From: Symsagittifera roscoffensis
Taxonomy: Eukaryota > Xenacoelomorpha > Acoela > Convolutidae
NCBI RefSeq assembly: GCF_963678635.1
Contig: NC_087062.1
Span: 78,185,200 to 78,249,199, forward strand
DNA: 64,000 nucleotides
Reading direction: 5' to 3'
The notes beneath the pieces were generated by a model that was not told the origin of the DNA, did not search any database, and was given only the letters and a program-made list of their open reading frames with translations. Numbering within the stretch: the stretch's first letter is position 1; each line of letters begins with the position of its first letter. The position numbers and the translations under genes were made by a program. Of the stretch, positions 35,279 to 45,855 are shown piece after piece.

Positions 35279-38200
35279 TCAGTCGAGATAGTCCATCGGC
35301 CGAACGTAAGTGAACCCTACGAAACCCCGGCTGTCATTCTCGGTAACCAAGACGGATGTGCTTCCCGCGTTCTCAATAGAATTGGTAATTGGAATATTTA
35401 AAAATCCTTCGTCTATATTACTCGTGTCTTGGTCGCCGTCGGCGCTTGGAACAAATGGCGCCTCAATTTCTCGCTTTTCAAGTTTTGCAAAGTCGAGTGA
35501 TTGGAAGAACTCATGATTCTCAAGATCCTTCAAGTCGTTTTCGATTCCGATTCGCTTGAACTGGTCTTTGGCCAGCATTTGCGACAACAGATCCCGTCCG
35601 GCGCCTGACAGTCGAACGTTGCGGCGGTTGAAGTTGACGACTTGTTTTTTGATCGCTTCGTACATCGCCACGTGATCTCTGTGAACACAAATTTCAGTTT
35701 CCTCCATTGGGATTTGTTCAGTCAGTTCGGGTCAATTTTTGTCAGCAGTTAGTAATACATGAGTAAACAGTTATGATAACAAACAGTCATAATTCAAAGA
35801 TAGAAGAGCGATGCGTTTGACATCGTTACTACAAGGCATACACATAAATATTCTCAGAAATGAGACCATTAACCCAAGAGGGAAATAAATTGCAACCAAC
35901 CCCCCTTTAAACAATTCAAGTATTGATGTGACAGCATCGTTAGGTGTAATAATAACATTTTAACGTCCCTGATAAGCTGCTTCTGCCTCACAAGCAAATA
36001 ATTTATAGAAAACAACAATTAGGTTTACTTAGTATTTGAATTTACTTAAAGCATTTCAAATAAGATCATTCAAATGTTAAGGCAATGTGTTACTTTTGTT
36101 GTCAGATTTTTGATGCTATTTTGTTTTAGTTACTAGCTTACTAGCTAACTATTAGTTAGTTACTATTTAGTTACTAGCTTATCAGTTTCTGAGAGGGCGT
36201 TCAACACTGCGGAAGTACAACAGTGCCGAAAATGAAAAAGTGTTCAACAGTGCCGAAAATAAATTTATTGTTCAACAGTACCGAAAATCATCAATTTTCG
36301 GCACTGTTGAACACTTTTTCATTTTCGGCACTGTTGTACTTCCGCACTGTTGTACTGCCCCGTTTCCTAGCCTATGCAAAAAAAAATAACATTTTCAAAA
36401 AAAAATTAAGCAAAAATGGAATGTTGCAAATAAGTCAACCTTCACTTAAAAGATAAACTCTTTATTTTCAATTCCCACAGTTTCTTTTAATGTTTTTTTT
36501 TTGTGCAGTGATAATTGTGGTCGCGGAACATTCAGTGCTAGGTACAATACAATCGCCTACTCTTGTATATATGAGACTTTGCTCGCAACTGTCACTATTA
36601 GAGAAGCGGATTAGAGAAACGGACTATCCTTAGACAGGCTGGATAGCCTTTCACAGATCCTTCGGCGAATGGCAGAAACCACAATCATTATTATTGTGAT
36701 GACTAATAGGAAAAACTCACTTGTGGTAGAAGGGAGGCACTCCGAATATCATTTCATAGAGCACACATCCGAGACACCACCAGTCGACAGCATACGAGTA
36801 GGGCTGCTTCAGAAGCACCTCGGGAGCCAGGTACTCGGGGGTGCCACAGAAGGTCTGCGTCATCCGACCTGGCAACTCGTCCATCCTGTCCTTCGCCAGT
36901 CCGAAGTCAGTAATGACCACGTGACCCATTCGATCCAACAACAAGTTCTCGGGTTTCATGTCTCTAAAAAAATACTGATTTTTACTACCAAAATTACTAT
37001 CCAAAATAATTTTAATAAAACAGCTTTAAAAATTAAAGCAATGCTGGCTATTTAAGTGACAATAAAACTGAGGAAACATAGTTTCAGCAAAAGTTAAGAT
37101 GAAGCTAAGAGTAAGATATTTTTGACCAATGAAGATGTTCAAGATCACCAATTTTGCCAACATTTTCGCTTTAGTTATGAAATGAAGGCCATCCGCTATA
37201 GAAATATCAGCATTGTTTTGACAATGAAGTCAACGAACCTGTATAGAATATTCCTCGAATGTAGATATCCCAATGCGCATGCGATCTCCGCTGCGTAGAA
37301 TTTGGCCCGCTCTTCTGTGAAGTTTCTGTCCCGCTGAAGGTGGTAGAACAACTCGCCTCCATTGACGAAGTCCAGCACGAAGAACAACTTGGCCGGGGTC
37401 TGGAAGGAGTAGTGGAGGGAGACCAGGAAGGAGTGTTCGAGGTTGTTCACAAGGACGTTCCTTTCGCTCATCAAGTGTCGCTTCTCTCTGTCCGACCTCA
37501 ATTTACTTTTCTGCAAAACCTGAAATATTCATATGATTTTTCGTGGAAATGTAAAAAGAAATGGTTTCTGTGGTAAGAATACTCGAAAATTCATGGAAAC
37601 ATAAAAAGTGATCTTTCTTCTGATTTTGAACACATCATACCTTACAAACCTCGCGCTCTTAAGGTGTCTAAAACAATCATGCTAAAAGCCGTAGTTTGTT
37701 CTAATCAAAGTTTTTTTGCTTAGCTTACATGTTCTTTGTCATCATAGAACTCTTTTAAGTTTCCCTAGAGAATTGTTTTATATGCCTTAAAATATTCGGA
37801 GAGCTTTTGCAGTATAGTTAAGTTAAGTTTTTGGGACTTTCATAAAAAATATCGGGCTCATATTTCTCACTTGCTTTTTAGGGACCCACTTGAATCATCA
37901 GGAATCGAACGTTCAATCTGTGGCGACAAAGAACGGCTTTTTAAAATGGTGCAATACCTTAACGGCGTAGTGTCTGCCTGATTCCTTGTGTTTTGCCAAG
38001 TAAACTCTTCCGAAACTTCCTTTCCCGATCACTGTTTTAAACTCGAAGTCGTTCGGAGTGGCTTTTGTTCCGTAGAAGGAACTACCCTCGTGGCGGTCTC
38101 TGTTCGGGTCCGTGTCGTCCGACTGGGGTTGTTGGTCGTCGTCGGTTTCCTCACCCATCCCCGGGAAACTTCTCGTGTTGAAAAATTCTACCACGCATGG

Positions 38201-38479
38201 TTCGCTCAAAGCTCCGGGAGTAACAATGATCTTGCTTACCAAATTGTTAAGTCCGTTGACTCGCTCATTTATAGTTTTCTGGCTGAAGTTTCCGAAAACT
38301 TTCTTCGGAGGAATTACAAGGCCAGCATCTGGGTAAATCTTTTTGAGTCTGTCGTACATTGTACGGAACTCCTTGTAGCGCCGCACCACAAACCAAGTCT
38401 CATTGCTGGATCTGACGTAGACTTTGTAGTTGACATATTTTTCTTTGTCAGTTTTAACAATTTCGTAGTTTCCGGACAT
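35279..38479 (-). CDS. sgk3: SGK3-like PX-domain serine/threonine kinase, four exons
   Basis: AGC kinase with an N-terminal PX domain, as in SGK3 (CISK). Such kinases bind PI3P on endosomes and are switched on by PDK1 and mTORC2. Exons: 38479-37958, 37519-37239, 36963-36721, 35678-35279, all with GT-AG borders and consistent phases, giving 481 residues (human SGK3 is 496). PX: residues 1 to about 105, with RRYKEF (34-39), PPKK (57-60) and R73 for lipid binding. Kinase: glycine loop GKGSFG (152-157), K174 as the last codon of exon 1, RDMKPEN (268-274), DFG (287-289), activation-loop T305 in [12 protein letters not shown], then VDWWCLG. The hydrophobic motif FVGFTY (468-473) has T472 where SGK1 has S422. 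The start ATG opens directly into the PX domain. The gene symbol rests on domain architecture only. Confidence 0.92.
36202..36352. repeat. Long inverted repeat in kinase intron 3
   Basis: Arms 36202-36260 and 36294-36352 are complementary over 59 bases with one mismatch, around a 33-base loop. Each arm holds two copies of a CAACAGTGCCGAAAAT phrase and the loop has a third, slightly changed copy (CAACAGTACCGAAAAT). It lies in the intron between exons 3 and 4, and also in the longer intron used if exon 3 joins the distal exon. The transcript could form a near-perfect hairpin. It could equally be a young fold-back insertion. Confidence 0.9.
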
Positions 38480-39600
38480 TTTTTCAAATGGTTTAAATTT
38501 AGTTTCAAAGAAATATTATAATAATCAAAATCATTGTAGCTTGAAGCTTTAGTAATTCGATGTAATTTATCAAAGCCTGAACAAACTGCAGAAAAGAGCT
38601 AGAAGTATTTTTTAACAATAGACAGTGTAAAGTTCTAAATGCAGAGAAAATGCGCGTTACACTTAGACGTATACCAAGTTTAAAAATTGAGGTATAATTT
38701 TGCGCAGAGATGGTATCCAAACTCAATATAGCAAGTTTTGCTGTTGTAGCATATGTAACTGATGTCTAAAACTATGGTAGCATAGTCTGATTTGGTTTGC
38801 GAGAATTTGGTAGGTTTGGAGTTAATGACGAAGATTAAGTCTAGCAACGAGCATAGTTCTGTTCTTATAACTTGCGTCAGGTTTTAATCGCTTGTTTTAA
38901 CATGTAACAATGAACAGGTAAAAATAAAATGCGTCGGCTTCGACTACAAAATATTAAACACGACTAAATTTTGGACCATGATAGATTAGAACAGGTATCA
39001 AAACAGGACTCTTTTATCTCATAACAATTTTTTTTCGAATAAACATGACTCTTAAGAATGGCATATCGCACATATTTTAATTGAAGAAGTATTTGCAAGC
39101 CATCGCATCGCCAATTTTCTATTGAACACAGTTTTGGCAAAATGTCACAATAGTAACCTTATGTTTTCAAAGCGTCTTGTACCAAAATAAATGAGGTTTC
39201 TTGGTATATAGTGCGGTAACCAAATATACCACAAATTAGTAAAATGGCCGCCAATTAGTCCACAATTAAAACCGCCACTATATATAGACTATAAACATGT
39301 GGTGCTGTCTCATTGTTTACCATGCCAATCCGAGCTTGTCATGTGTGCACTAACCAATAAGGCCATCCAACAAAAACCATTGTCAATAATGACCATATTT
39401 AATCATTTAAAATAATTTGAGTTCAAGCGTATTGAAAGCATAAAAAATAGCAATTGTCTCAACAATGGCTTCTAGAGTTTTTAACAGCAGAAATGACATG
39501 GCGGCATATGTTGTCAGTTCTAAATTATTAAATTTCCGTCCGGCGATTTCCAGTTGGTTCGAGATCAATTAAGCGTCAACAACTGCAACGAGACTGCGGG
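38480..39600. other. Upstream region of the kinase, no recognised gene
   Basis: AT-rich with short frames only. It should hold the kinase promoter and 5' UTR, since the gene starts at 38479 and is read leftward, but I can identify no core promoter element. Confidence 0.4.
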
Positions 39601-39606
39601 TCTAGG

Positions 39607-40013
39607 ACAACAAGCCGACGGGACTTCAAGCCGAAGGGAATTCAAGCCGAAATTAAAACTTTACAAGCACCCCAAAATGCTATTTTATCATCTGAAAAAT
39701 GATACTTTTCTAAAATTTTGGCAAGTTTAGTCCATAATAAGCGTTATTCATGACAATGCACCACGTGTGATTCGCATCCGTTAATAACATCAGCCGGTTT
39801 TTGAAATGCATAAATTATAAACATGAAAAATATCATTTGGAGGCTTAAATTATATGCAAACGCCAATAACTAGTGAAGAAAGATCATGAAATTCAGAAAT
39901 TTATCAAAAAAGTTTTCAAATTGTTTATATTTCACGACTTTATAAAGAATTATTCGGCTTGAAGTCCCTAATTTTACAATTCGGCTTGAAGTCCCGTCGG
40001 CTTGATGTCCGGC
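39607..40013. repeat. Fold-back (MITE-like) element
   Basis: The left end has 'AAGCCGACGGGACTTCAAGC', followed by further 'TTCAAGCCGAA' copies to about 39652. The right end (39951-40010) has the inverted form, with 'CGGCTTGAAGTCC' repeated and 'CCGTCGGCTTGATGTCCGG' outermost. The interior is AT-rich and non-coding. The terminal repeats contain tandem sub-repeats. No transposase is present. Confidence 0.7.
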
Positions 40014-40195
40014 ACCCCGAGACTGCTCGTCAGAGCGAATCCCTGAATAATCAGACTGCCATTTAAGGTCTATGGAGCAGTAATAACATGAAAAAATTCA
40101 ATCAAATAAAATAGAACGAAAAAAAAATTTTAATTTTTTTTTGTGAAAATCACCCACTCACCCGCCAAATTAAGTACAAAGTGATAGATTTCGCG

Positions 40196-40262
40196 GATCA
40201 TGTTAACTATTCCCCGGATCATCTTAACTATTCCAATAGGGGGAGGGGAATGGTTAACAAGG
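40196..40262. repeat. GGATCATGTTAACTATTCCCC motif cluster
   Basis: Two near copies of 'GGATCATGTTAACTATTCC' in a row, then 'GGGGGAGGGGAATGGTTAAC', which pairs with them as an inverted repeat. An inverted relative stands at 42886-42925, on the far side of the LINE, and a direct relative at 44940-44990. Confidence 0.6.
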
Positions 40263-40354
40263 TTTGGATGAAATTTATTGTAATAACGTCAACCAATAGA
40301 GGTTATTGAGGATTACTCAATTTTCGGGATTACTCAAAACTGTTCCTAGAGGTT

Positions 40355-40535
40355 ATTGAGGATCATAGCTTAATGCCCCTTATATATGAACCCACACATC
40401 GCTCAGGCAACACTCTTGATATCATTTTAACTTCGCACACAGAATTGTTCACTGCATTTGTAAATGAAGTGCTTTACTCAGACCATTTTCCTTTATTTGT
40501 TTTTTTACCATTCCTGAAGCAGCGCCTACTGTGAT
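40355..40535 (+). pseudogene. LINE endonuclease C-terminus
   Basis: A short frame with YEPTHRSGNTLDIILTS and then SDHFPLFVF, the two last conserved blocks of the apurinic-like endonuclease of LINEs (the Thr-His-Arg-x-Gly block and the Ser-Asp-His catalytic block). It ends in stops before the RT frame starts at 40627 in another frame. The endonuclease part is therefore lost upstream and disconnected from the RT. Confidence 0.75.
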
Positions 40536-40626
40536 TGGGAATTTTATGAAATCCTCTCTATCCAAATCATCTTTCTCTCATTAGATCTTCAATAGTAACA
40601 TCAGCCCTTGCTTTACCAAACTCATT

Positions 40627-42561
40627 GTGGAACAAAACTCATGTTATTCCATATCCATCACTAATGATTATGTAGATAGCTGGTACGCTCAGATCAATCA
40701 TGCAGTTCTTTTATCATGCGCACATAAAACTAAAAGACGCCAGCAACTTCCCTATTATTATTCGTCGCATACAGTTCATTTACTGAATAAGCACCATTCC
40801 ATATCTAAACGGACAGCCAACACAAATCATTTAGCTTCGATCCAACAAGACCTTAACAATTCAATTGAGTTGGATAAAACTTGTCTCCTTGAATCTTTAA
40901 GACCAAATTCTACCCGTGATTGCTTTAAATACCTTCGATCTTTTACCAAAAAGAAACTACCAAACCAAATGCACTGGATGAATATAAAAGCATCCACTTC
41001 TATTGAAATAGCCATTCTTTTGAACGATTACTTCTGTTCAGTGTTTCTAGAAAAGCACGAAATTCAAATCCTACAACCCGAAAAACCCACCATTTTTCTA
41101 TCCGATCTCCATGTCAACCTTAAAAAGGTCGAGAAAGCTCTCGAATTTGCTAAAACTTCTTGTATTACCAACGACCGCCTCCCAACCTTTATTCTTAACT
41201 GCTGCAGTGAATTAATATCTCCTCTAGTCGTGCAGCTCTTTGTCAAGGTTTTGGAAACTAAAACGTGGCCAGAACTTTGGAAATGTGCGTTTATTACGCC
41301 AATTCTTAAATCTAGTAATCCCGAAAATGTTGAAAATTATCGCCCGATTAGCATATTGCCTCAATTATTGATTATTCTGGAGAGAATGATCTTCGATTTC
41401 ATTTATCCTAAAATTCGGGCTAAAGTTACACCTGCTCAACATGGTTTTATGACCAAGCGATCGACTGTTACTCAGATTCTTGAATACATAGATCAGATTT
41501 ATAACGAAGTCGAGGCAAAAAACGAATGTCTTTCTGTGTACTTCGATTTTCGCAAGGCTTTTGATCAAGTTCCTCATCATATACTTATTTCTAAACTTGG
41601 TAATTTAGGCTTTGACATTAGCTTTCTTGAACTTTTTGCTTCCTATCTCACAAACCGCACGCAAGTTGTCTTAATTAACAATGAAGCATTTCCAAAAGGC
41701 CATGTAACAAGTGGTGTTCCGCAAGGAAGTGTACTCGGCCCTTTGCTATTTATACTCTTCATTAATGACATGTCAGCTGTCTTGAAAACCTATAATTGCT
41801 TTCTGTTTGCTGATGACAGCAAACTCTATTCAAAATATGACTTTTCGTTAGTTCAAATAGACATTGATCTATTTATAAATTGGACGCTTGAAAACGAAAT
41901 GACATTTAATTCTGATAAATGCAAAGTTATTTGTTTTAACTCAACTTCCCCCAAATCTACTCTTTGCCTTAATGATTACCTAATTCCGTCAGTTTCATCT
42001 ATCAAAGATCTCGGAGTAACGATATCTAGTGATTTAAAGTGGGATATCCACATTAAAACCAAACTGGTCGCAGTTAACAAAGCTTTCCATTTCTTAAAAC
42101 GTTCAATCCCTTATGGAGTATCCATGAGAACCAAATTCAAATATTACCAGCTATGTATTATGAGTATTTTATTATACGGTAGTCAGGTCTGGTTTCCATC
42201 TTTAACATATCGCCGCAAACTAGAAATATTTAACAGAAAATGTTTGAAATGGGTAACGGGAGTGAACGACTATACAGAACAACTTAGAAAAACGAATTCC
42301 TTGCCAATTTCCTTCAATATAGCTTTAGATGATATGTGTTTTCTTAATCGAGTCCTGACTGATCAATTTGATTTCGACCTTTACAGATACATAAATTTTA
42401 CCTTTGCAGCCAAAGACCTTCGCAATAGCTCACGCCCTAAGCTTTCAACAACCCAGAATTGTCGACTCTTCTTTACAGAGCAATTTTTCTTCTATCGCGT
42501 CTGTCGGTATGCCAACATGATTTCAGCAAACAACATAGCCGACATTTTCTCATCGCCTTAA
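40627..42561 (+). CDS. LINE reverse transcriptase, 644 codons
   Basis: A long uninterrupted frame with the LINE RT domain: FITPILKSSNPENVENYRPISIL, split here as FITPILKS and NYRPISILP; HGFMTKRSTVTQIL; YFDFRKAFDQVPHH (from residue 305, catalytic Asp); SGVPQGSVLGPLLF (about 361-374); and FADD (394-397, catalytic Asp pair). Then come a connection region and LLYGSQVWFP, typical of Jockey- or CR1-type elements. The annotated start is an internal Met downstream of the endonuclease part; the original protein began further upstream. The frame is intact to its stop, so the copy is fairly young, yet without the endonuclease it should not move by itself. Confidence 0.9.
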   Translation: MEQNSCYSISITNDYVDSWYAQINHAVLLSCAHKTKRRQQLPYYYSSHTVHLLNKHHSISKRTANTNHLASIQQDLNNSIELDKTCLLESLRPNSTRDCFKYLRSFTKKKLPNQMHWMNIKASTSIEIAILLNDYFCSVFLEKHEIQILQPEKPTIFLSDLHVNLKKVEKALEFAKTSCITNDRLPTFILNCCSELISPLVVQLFVKVLETKTWPELWKCAFITPILKSSNPENVENYRPISILPQLLIILERMIFDFIYPKIRAKVTPAQHGFMTKRSTVTQILEYIDQIYNEVEAKNECLSVYFDFRKAFDQVPHHILISKLGNLGFDISFLELFASYLTNRTQVVLINNEAFPKGHVTSGVPQGSVLGPLLFILFINDMSAVLKTYNCFLFADDSKLYSKYDFSLVQIDIDLFINWTLENEMTFNSDKCKVICFNSTSPKSTLCLNDYLIPSVSSIKDLGVTISSDLKWDIHIKTKLVAVNKAFHFLKRSIPYGVSMRTKFKYYQLCIMSILLYGSQVWFPSLTYRRKLEIFNRKCLKWVTGVNDYTEQLRKTNSLPISFNIALDDMCFLNRVLTDQFDFDLYRYINFTFAAKDLRNSSRPKLSTTQNCRLFFTEQFFFYRVCRYANMISANNIADIFSSP

Positions 42562-42885
42562 ATTTTCAAAGCAAAATTGAAAATCTATCTGAAAAATAGA
42601 ATTGATATGTTCAACTTAAACAACTCTTGTTCAATGCTACTTTGTTGCCATTGCATAAATTGCCGTTCGTGATGTCTTGTGTACATAATCATACCGTTTC
42701 TTTTGTTTGATGCCTTCATATTTTAAAGGGAATAAATTCTTTTGGTAGTAGTAGTAGTAGTAGTAATAGGAATGCGAATTGAAATGACGTCAACCAACAG
42801 GAATGCGACAGAACACATTTCTGAGAAATACAAAACCAATCCAGTTGAGCATAAATGAAATGTGTTTTCATAGGGGGGAGGTACA

Positions 42886-42925
42886 AGGTACCATAGGGGG
42901 GGGGGTATAATTAACATGATCCGAT
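42886..42925. repeat. Inverted copy of the GGATCATGTTAA motif
   Basis: Reads 'ACCATAGGGGGGGGGGTATA' and then 'ATTAACATGATCCG', the complement of the 40196 motif, with a G run in place of the C run. Confidence 0.6.
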
Positions 42926-43023
42926 TTTGCAACTAGTAACTAACCAATTATGGCAACTAAGCTTCTTGGAACTATTTCTAAGGCGGATCAAATCTCCGCT
43001 TACGTTAATAGCGCGACATTAGC

Positions 43024-44250
43024 AGTATTTAGACAACCGCGTATTCAGACTCGTCAGTATTTAGACAAATACTGTATTAACCAATCAGAATCGAGACAAG
43101 GAAGAAATAAATATTTAATACCCGGGTTGACGTTAATAGAAGGAAACTGCTTATCATACAATTTCATATATGAAGTCTATGGAAAAAATGCTTAACATAG
43201 AAAACTCATACAAAATTTAAAAAGTATTTTAAAAACTTTTAATGAACATTTCTGGTCTAATTGCCTCTTTTGAAGCTTACTGGTCATTAAAAAAAGATCA
43301 TATAATTTTCATGTATGAAATTTATAAAATAGTCATTTTGTCATAGAAAATAGAAAATTTTCAAAAATCACCAAAAAAAATGGTGGGTAACTTTAAATAA
43401 ATTTAAATAATTTTATCTATTATAGAGGGCATTTTGACAATCAAAAACTAATCATAATTTCGGTCAGAAAAATGCTTATCATAAAGTTTTCTTATATAAA
43501 AATTGTATGGTACGCATTTTTTTCATAAGCAAAAACAAAAATTTGAGGTAAAAAGTTTTTAATCCCTTTTTTGGTTGCAAATTCGTTTTTGTATGCATGC
43601 AAAACTTGACTTTTGTGTTTATAACGTATTCCAGGATGAGTTTTTCACCCAAAAACTCAAAAATCACAAGAAAGTATTTTTTTTTGTAAACACAATTATT
43701 ATCTTTTGTTATATTTGCTAAGATAAAAATAAATTTGCAAAAAAAAACAGACCTTTTTTCACAACCACCAAAATTTTCAAACTAAAAACTATCTAGCCAT
43801 ATTCAAAAAGTTACTTTTTTGGTATATAATTCCATGTGAAAATTTTATAATTAACTTTTGTGGCTAAATTCACCAATTGCAGTTGAACTGCGTGGCAATT
43901 GCCAGTACACTCTGAGATTTCTTATGACAAAAAATCCTTGGTTATTGTTTCGGTTGGAACACAAAATTTTGAAACAAAAATTTTTTATATTTTCATTTAT
44001 GGAAAAAATGCTTGTCATACAATATCAAATGTGGAAAAATTGCTTATCATACAATTTCATATCATGGAAACAATGTTTATTTTGCTAATTTCATACACTT
44101 ATTTTGCTCTATGAAATTATAAGAAAGAGTATGATAAGCATTTTTTTCATATATGAAAATTGTATGATAAGCATTTTTTGTCAACCCGGATAAATATTTA
44201 TTTTGTAAATTTGCTTTGAGTTGTCTAAATACGCGGTTGTCTAAATACAG
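43024..44250. repeat. Large fold-back element with nested inverted repeats
   Basis: The outer left end has 'GTATTTAGACAACCGCGTAT' and 'CCGGGTTGAC', then 'CTTATCATACAATTTCATAT'. The right end has the complements in reverse order (about 44100-44250): 'TATGATAAGCATTTTTT', 'GTCAACCCGG' and 'ATACGCGGTTGTCTAAATAC'. The arms reach about 170 bases. The interior (43200-44090) holds more copies of the 'AATGCTTATCATACAATTTC' phrase in both orientations and is otherwise AT-rich. There is no transposase; probably a non-autonomous element. Confidence 0.75.
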
Positions 44251-44264
44251 ACCGTACTCCCGTG

Positions 44265-44775
44265 CGATAATTGTCCCAAATTGGCCAAAATGTCAATTTT
44301 TAAACCCCCATAATTAAAAAAAAAACGATCACAGGTGAATATCTTTTTAAATTTAAGCTCAGGACACCAATACTTTTTGAATGATATCAAAGAAATCCGT
44401 CAAAAAAGGCTAGTTAAAAAGTCGAAATAATGTCTGGAATCTACTTAACAATCACCCTCCCTTTGATATCTACTAAAGAATTGCGACACTATAAATAAAA
44501 GCAGTAAATTAACACTAGAGCGTTTCATTTAATATTCGAACTTTGCTGCAATCTGATTGGCCGAAAATTCGACAACTTAATCTACCTAACAACTGCCCCT
44601 CCCCCCCCCCCCTTTCTCGAAAGGGGAGGGCAATTGTTACGTAAATCCAATGTCTGAATGAAAAAATAATGTCTTAAGTCGAAAAATGTCTGAAGAAAAA
44701 AACCACCCCGAGCACAAATATTCCGTTACTTTCATTACAAAAGTCGGAACAACAAGAATAGTGGGATATGATTTG
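44265..44775. repeat. Dispersed repeat with C/G hairpin
   Basis: Related to 32700-33000 by a shared order of phrases ('TTGGCCAAA', 'CGATCACAGGTGAAT', 'AAAAGTCGGAACAA'). It contains an inverted repeat, 'TAACAACTGCCCCTCCCC' near 44587 against 'GGGGAGGGCAATTGTTA' ending near 44639, around a C-rich loop. Confidence 0.55.
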
Positions 44776-44935
44776 AGTTACTTCAGTATATGCACTGAAC
44801 TTCCAAATACTATAGTATCAGCTTATCTTGACAAACTTGATTTGAGTTTGCTGACCTAAGTCTTTCAATAAATCAGTTCATTAAATAAACCCCACAGAAA
44901 AATATCAATTCGCAATAAAAAGAGTACACCGAGTG

Positions 44936-44995
44936 AAAATTGCGGATCTTGTTAACTATCCCCCCCGTGATGGTATCTTGTAACGAATCTCCCCA
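44936..44995. repeat. Copy of the GGATC-TGTTAACTATCCCC motif
   Basis: Reads 'TTGCGGATCTTGTTAACTAT' then a C run and 'GTGATGGTATCTTGTAAC'. It is in the same orientation as the 40196 copy. Confidence 0.55.
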
Positions 44996-45850
44996 TATAA
45001 GGAAAGAATTGAACAGTTAAGCATTTATGAATTTTAACTATTAAAAGTCGTTGAACATAATTCAGCTTTTTTGTAGATTGCGGTTTGTCTTGTTCAGCAA
45101 AAGTTTTGAAATAATATACTCTTCAATTTTACAGAAATTCATTCAAATATTGATGCATTTATGAATGCTTCTAAACTATTTATGCATTGCTTGAGTTCAA
45201 TTCAATATCATCTGTTTAAAAATGAGTAAGTTGCGATCTGCAATTACGAAAACCTAAAAGTCAAGAATTTACGGGAACCATCGAATTTTCTCAAGTTGAG
45301 TTAATTTTATCATAAAAGTATAAATTCTTCGTGAAAATCAAAGAGCTGTAAAGTTTCGTTTTTGTTAGTCTCTTTTTATGCTTCCTTGCATTTATTGATT
45401 TTTTTGCCAACAGGCTGTTGGCTATGTTAGTTAATTTTTTTCAGCTTAAATGGCGTCCACCCAAGTATTGACGGCTTAATTCGTACTCATTGATTTAATT
45501 TAAATGCTTCTTTAATGGTGGTTCTTATGTTTCTTGAAATTTTTCCTTCACCGAGACAAATATGTGCAAGTGTTGTAGACGTAGTTTTTTTGAACTTGTA
45601 AAAGTATTTTTTTGACTTAGTGACCTCCGTTTTTATATTTGTCTGCTAGCTTACAATGCAATGCAACAATGCAATATTGTATCGCAATTTCCGCTTCACC
45701 TCTGTTTTTCTATGTAACGTTTTTATTTTTAAACAATTGAGCTTCAAATTTAAGTGTGATAACCCACGCCTAGCCCAGAACCAAACAATAAACGAAACTG
45801 TCAATGATATAAAATCCAAAGCCAAAACACTAATGATCTGGTGGATGGTT
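44996..45850. other. AT-rich stretch with no recognised gene
   Basis: Only short frames are open. A 110-codon plus-strand frame begins at 45656, crosses to 45988 and overlaps the lectin-like relic on the other strand; it has no motif. Confidence 0.4.
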
Positions 45851-45855
45851 AAATG

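Larger units (their letters stand above)
40297..42765 (+). mobile_element. 5'-truncated LINE (non-LTR retrotransposon)
   Basis: It begins inside the endonuclease domain and ends after a short 3' UTR in a (GTA)n tail at about 42741-42762. A possible 11-base target duplication, ACGTCAACCAA, stands at 40286-40296 and 42787-42797. The 5' end has a short local duplication, as 'TAGAGGTTATTGAGGAT' occurs at 40297 and about 40352. It lies between inverted copies of the 'GGATCATGTTAA' motif, so it probably landed in an older repeat. Confidence 0.75.

Noticed and set aside
37988-38521. Plus-strand frame of 177 codons opposite kinase exon 1
   Set aside because: Shadow of the PX-domain exon; no motif of its own.
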